From NCBI GenBank assembly GCA_003448835.1, contig DLXM01000171.1, positions 1-6,857 of the forward strand: DNA of 6,857 nt, given 5' to 3'. Below are positions 5,786 through 6,857 of the stretch, in pieces. The DNA is from Bacteroidota bacterium. GTDB taxonomy: Bacteria; Bacteroidota; Rhodothermia; Balneolales; HLUCCA01. The translations under genes were made by a program, and so were the position numbers. Position 1 is the first letter of the stretch, and each line of letters opens with the position of its first letter. The notes beneath the pieces were generated by a model. It was not told where the DNA came from and made no database searches. It saw only the letters and a list, made by a program, of their open reading frames with translations.

Positions 5786-6045
5786 TAGAATAGTTTTTGC
5801 ATGATTCGATCATAACAGTATAGCCCGAAGGTAGCTAACTTTTTAATAGGAAATTACTTACTGTCAGAGGGGTTCAATTTACGAAATATTCAAAAGGTAA
5901 GCTGTTTTAATTTTGAGACTGGTTTTGGAAAAAAAGTCCTATGGTATTTGTAAACGATACTTTGAATCGTGTAAGCTTTCATACTCAGCACTTTTATAGC
6001 TTATTCATGCCACAAAAAATGAATAAAAATTCAACTAGAACTCTC
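5786..6045. promoter_or_regulatory. Divergent cphB-cphA promoter region
   Basis: This 260-bp gap should hold promoters and operators for both cyanophycin genes. ATGATtcgATCAT (5801-5813) is an inverted repeat 15 bases upstream of the cphB start, well placed to be an operator. ACGAT and ATCGT flank a 7-base loop at 5954-5970. TAATTTTG at 5908-5915 on the plus strand fits the Bacteroidota -7 element TAnnTTTG and would give cphA a leader of roughly 125 bases, but no clear -33 TTG accompanies it. No convincing arginine-repressor box was found. None of these sites is proven. Confidence 0.45.
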
Positions 6046-6857
6046 ATGAAAATCCTGAAGATCAATGTCATGTCCGGACCAAATATTTGGTCTGTAAAAC
6101 GACCTCGACTTTTAGTCATGCAACTCGATATTGGAGATCTGGAATCTAAGCCAACCAATGAAATAGACGGATTTTACGAGCGATTAAAAACACTCATTCC
6201 CGGACTGTATGATCACCAATGTTCTGAAGGTGTTCCGGGTGGATTTTTTATCCGGGTAAAAGATGGAACATGGATGGGTCACGTTGTCGAGCATATCGCA
6301 ATCGAATTGCAAATTTTGGCTGGTATTGAAGCCGGTTTTGGACAAACCCGCGGAACCGGTATTGAGGGAGAGTATTATGTGACATTTGATTGCGCAGATG
6401 AAGAGTCCGGCCGTCTTGCTGCAGAAAAAGCTGTTTTAATTGCTCAAAATTTGATTGATGGAATTGAAACAGATATGAATAATCATGTTGATGAAATAAG
6501 GTTAATGAATTTTAAAAATGCTCCGGGTCCAAGCACAGCATCGATTCTCGCTGAAGCCGATGCACGTGGAATACCAACAATTAAACTTGAGGACAATTCT
6601 ACCTGGCAACTTGGTTATGGATGTAATCAAAAGCGGATTTCTGCTACGATCTCATCAGATACGAGTTATACAGCTGTAGAAATCGTTGGTAACAAAGAGA
6701 TTTGTCGGAATCTTCTAAAAAGTATGTTGGTGCCCGTTGCTGATGGTGTAGGGATAAATTCTTTGGAGGAACTGAACCAGGCAATTGATACTTTAGGTTT
6801 TCCACTTGTCATAAAACCTGTGAATGGCAACCATGGACGTGGGGTTACAACATCAAT
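6046..6857 (+). CDS. cphA: Cyanophycin synthetase, N-terminal part (cut by window end)
   Basis: CphA is an ATP-dependent ligase that builds cyanophycin by alternately adding Asp to the backbone and Arg to each Asp side chain. Only 270 complete codons are inside the window; family members are usually about 870-900 residues. The start MKILKINVMSGPNIWSVKRP is the classic N-terminus, so the ATG at 6046 is preferred. In-frame ATGs at 6019, 6007 and 5941 would add 9, 13 or 35 residues that do not look conserved. Residues 1-160 are the N-domain, with KPTNEIDGF (35-43), DGTWMGHVVEHIAIELQ (73-89) and GQTRGTGIEGEYYV (99-112). The ATP-grasp domain begins at about 215, with the glycine-rich nucleotide loop KPVNGNHGRGVT at 257-268. 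An HxxEH motif (H79, E82, H83) lies in the N-domain. The C-terminal Mur-ligase-like domain that adds Arg lies beyond the window. It is divergent from cphB. Confidence 0.96.
   Translation, partial: MKILKINVMSGPNIWSVKRPRLLVMQLDIGDLESKPTNEIDGFYERLKTLIPGLYDHQCSEGVPGGFFIRVKDGTWMGHVVEHIAIELQILAGIEAGFGQTRGTGIEGEYYVTFDCADEESGRLAAEKAVLIAQNLIDGIETDMNNHVDEIRLMNFKNAPGPSTASILAEADARGIPTIKLEDNSTWQLGYGCNQKRISATISSDTSYTAVEIVGNKEICRNLLKSMLVPVADGVGINSLEELNQAIDTLGFPLVIKPVNGNHGRGVTTS

Noticed and set aside
5941..6045. Longer N-terminus for cphA from the ATG at 5941
   Set aside because: The frame is open, but the 35 extra residues show no similarity to the family, whose proteins begin with the MKIL-type segment at 6046.

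Overview
The window is AT-rich (estimated by eye) and looks like a chromosomal segment from Bacteroidota or a sister lineage such as Balneolota/Rhodothermota. Three things suggest this: Shine-Dalgarno sequences are almost absent, most genes have A-rich leaders, and the gene families are typical of that group. These families are a short AraC-type regulator with an N-terminal IK-MVS-RC segment, a DUF5670/lmo0937 membrane peptide, an sll1863-type stress lipoprotein, and a cyanophycin pair in a likely heterotroph. I see no rRNA, tRNA, CRISPR array or insertion sequence.

Layout. Positions 90-1497 hold two minus-strand genes set well apart: an AraC-family regulator and a small cupin. Positions 1759-2510 hold a compact minus-strand unit: a coiled-coil lipoprotein, then a 51-residue two-helix membrane peptide, then a strong hairpin followed by six U's that looks like its terminator. 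A 437-bp gap with three phased CAGTT repeats separates this unit from a divergent plus-strand cluster (2948-4804). That cluster encodes a YciE/YciF-type ferritin-like protein (DUF892), a 39-residue membrane peptide, a glycine-zipper general-stress protein, and a PA2169/DUF2383-type four-helix-bundle protein. A long symmetric hairpin (4835-4891) lies between this cluster and the convergent cyanophycinase gene.

Positions 4898-6857 hold a divergent cyanophycin module: cphB (cyanophycinase, minus strand, complete) and cphA (cyanophycin synthetase, plus strand, cut off by the window end after 270 codons). CphA polymerises Asp and Arg into the storage polymer multi-L-arginyl-poly-L-aspartate. CphB breaks it down to beta-Asp-Arg dipeptides.

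Inferred biology. The central genes resemble a general-stress or stationary-phase locus: two ferritin-like helical bundles, envelope peptides and a stress lipoprotein. It sits next to a nitrogen-reserve module. The AraC regulator and the cupin may belong to the same stress response, but nothing in the sequence proves that. The observations most worth a second look are the Gln-to-Ser change beside the CphB catalytic pocket, the HxxEH motif in the CphA N-domain, the two membrane peptides short enough to be missed, the repeats in the stress-cluster gap, and the AraC regulator's N-terminal HMA-like domain with a degenerate metal motif.
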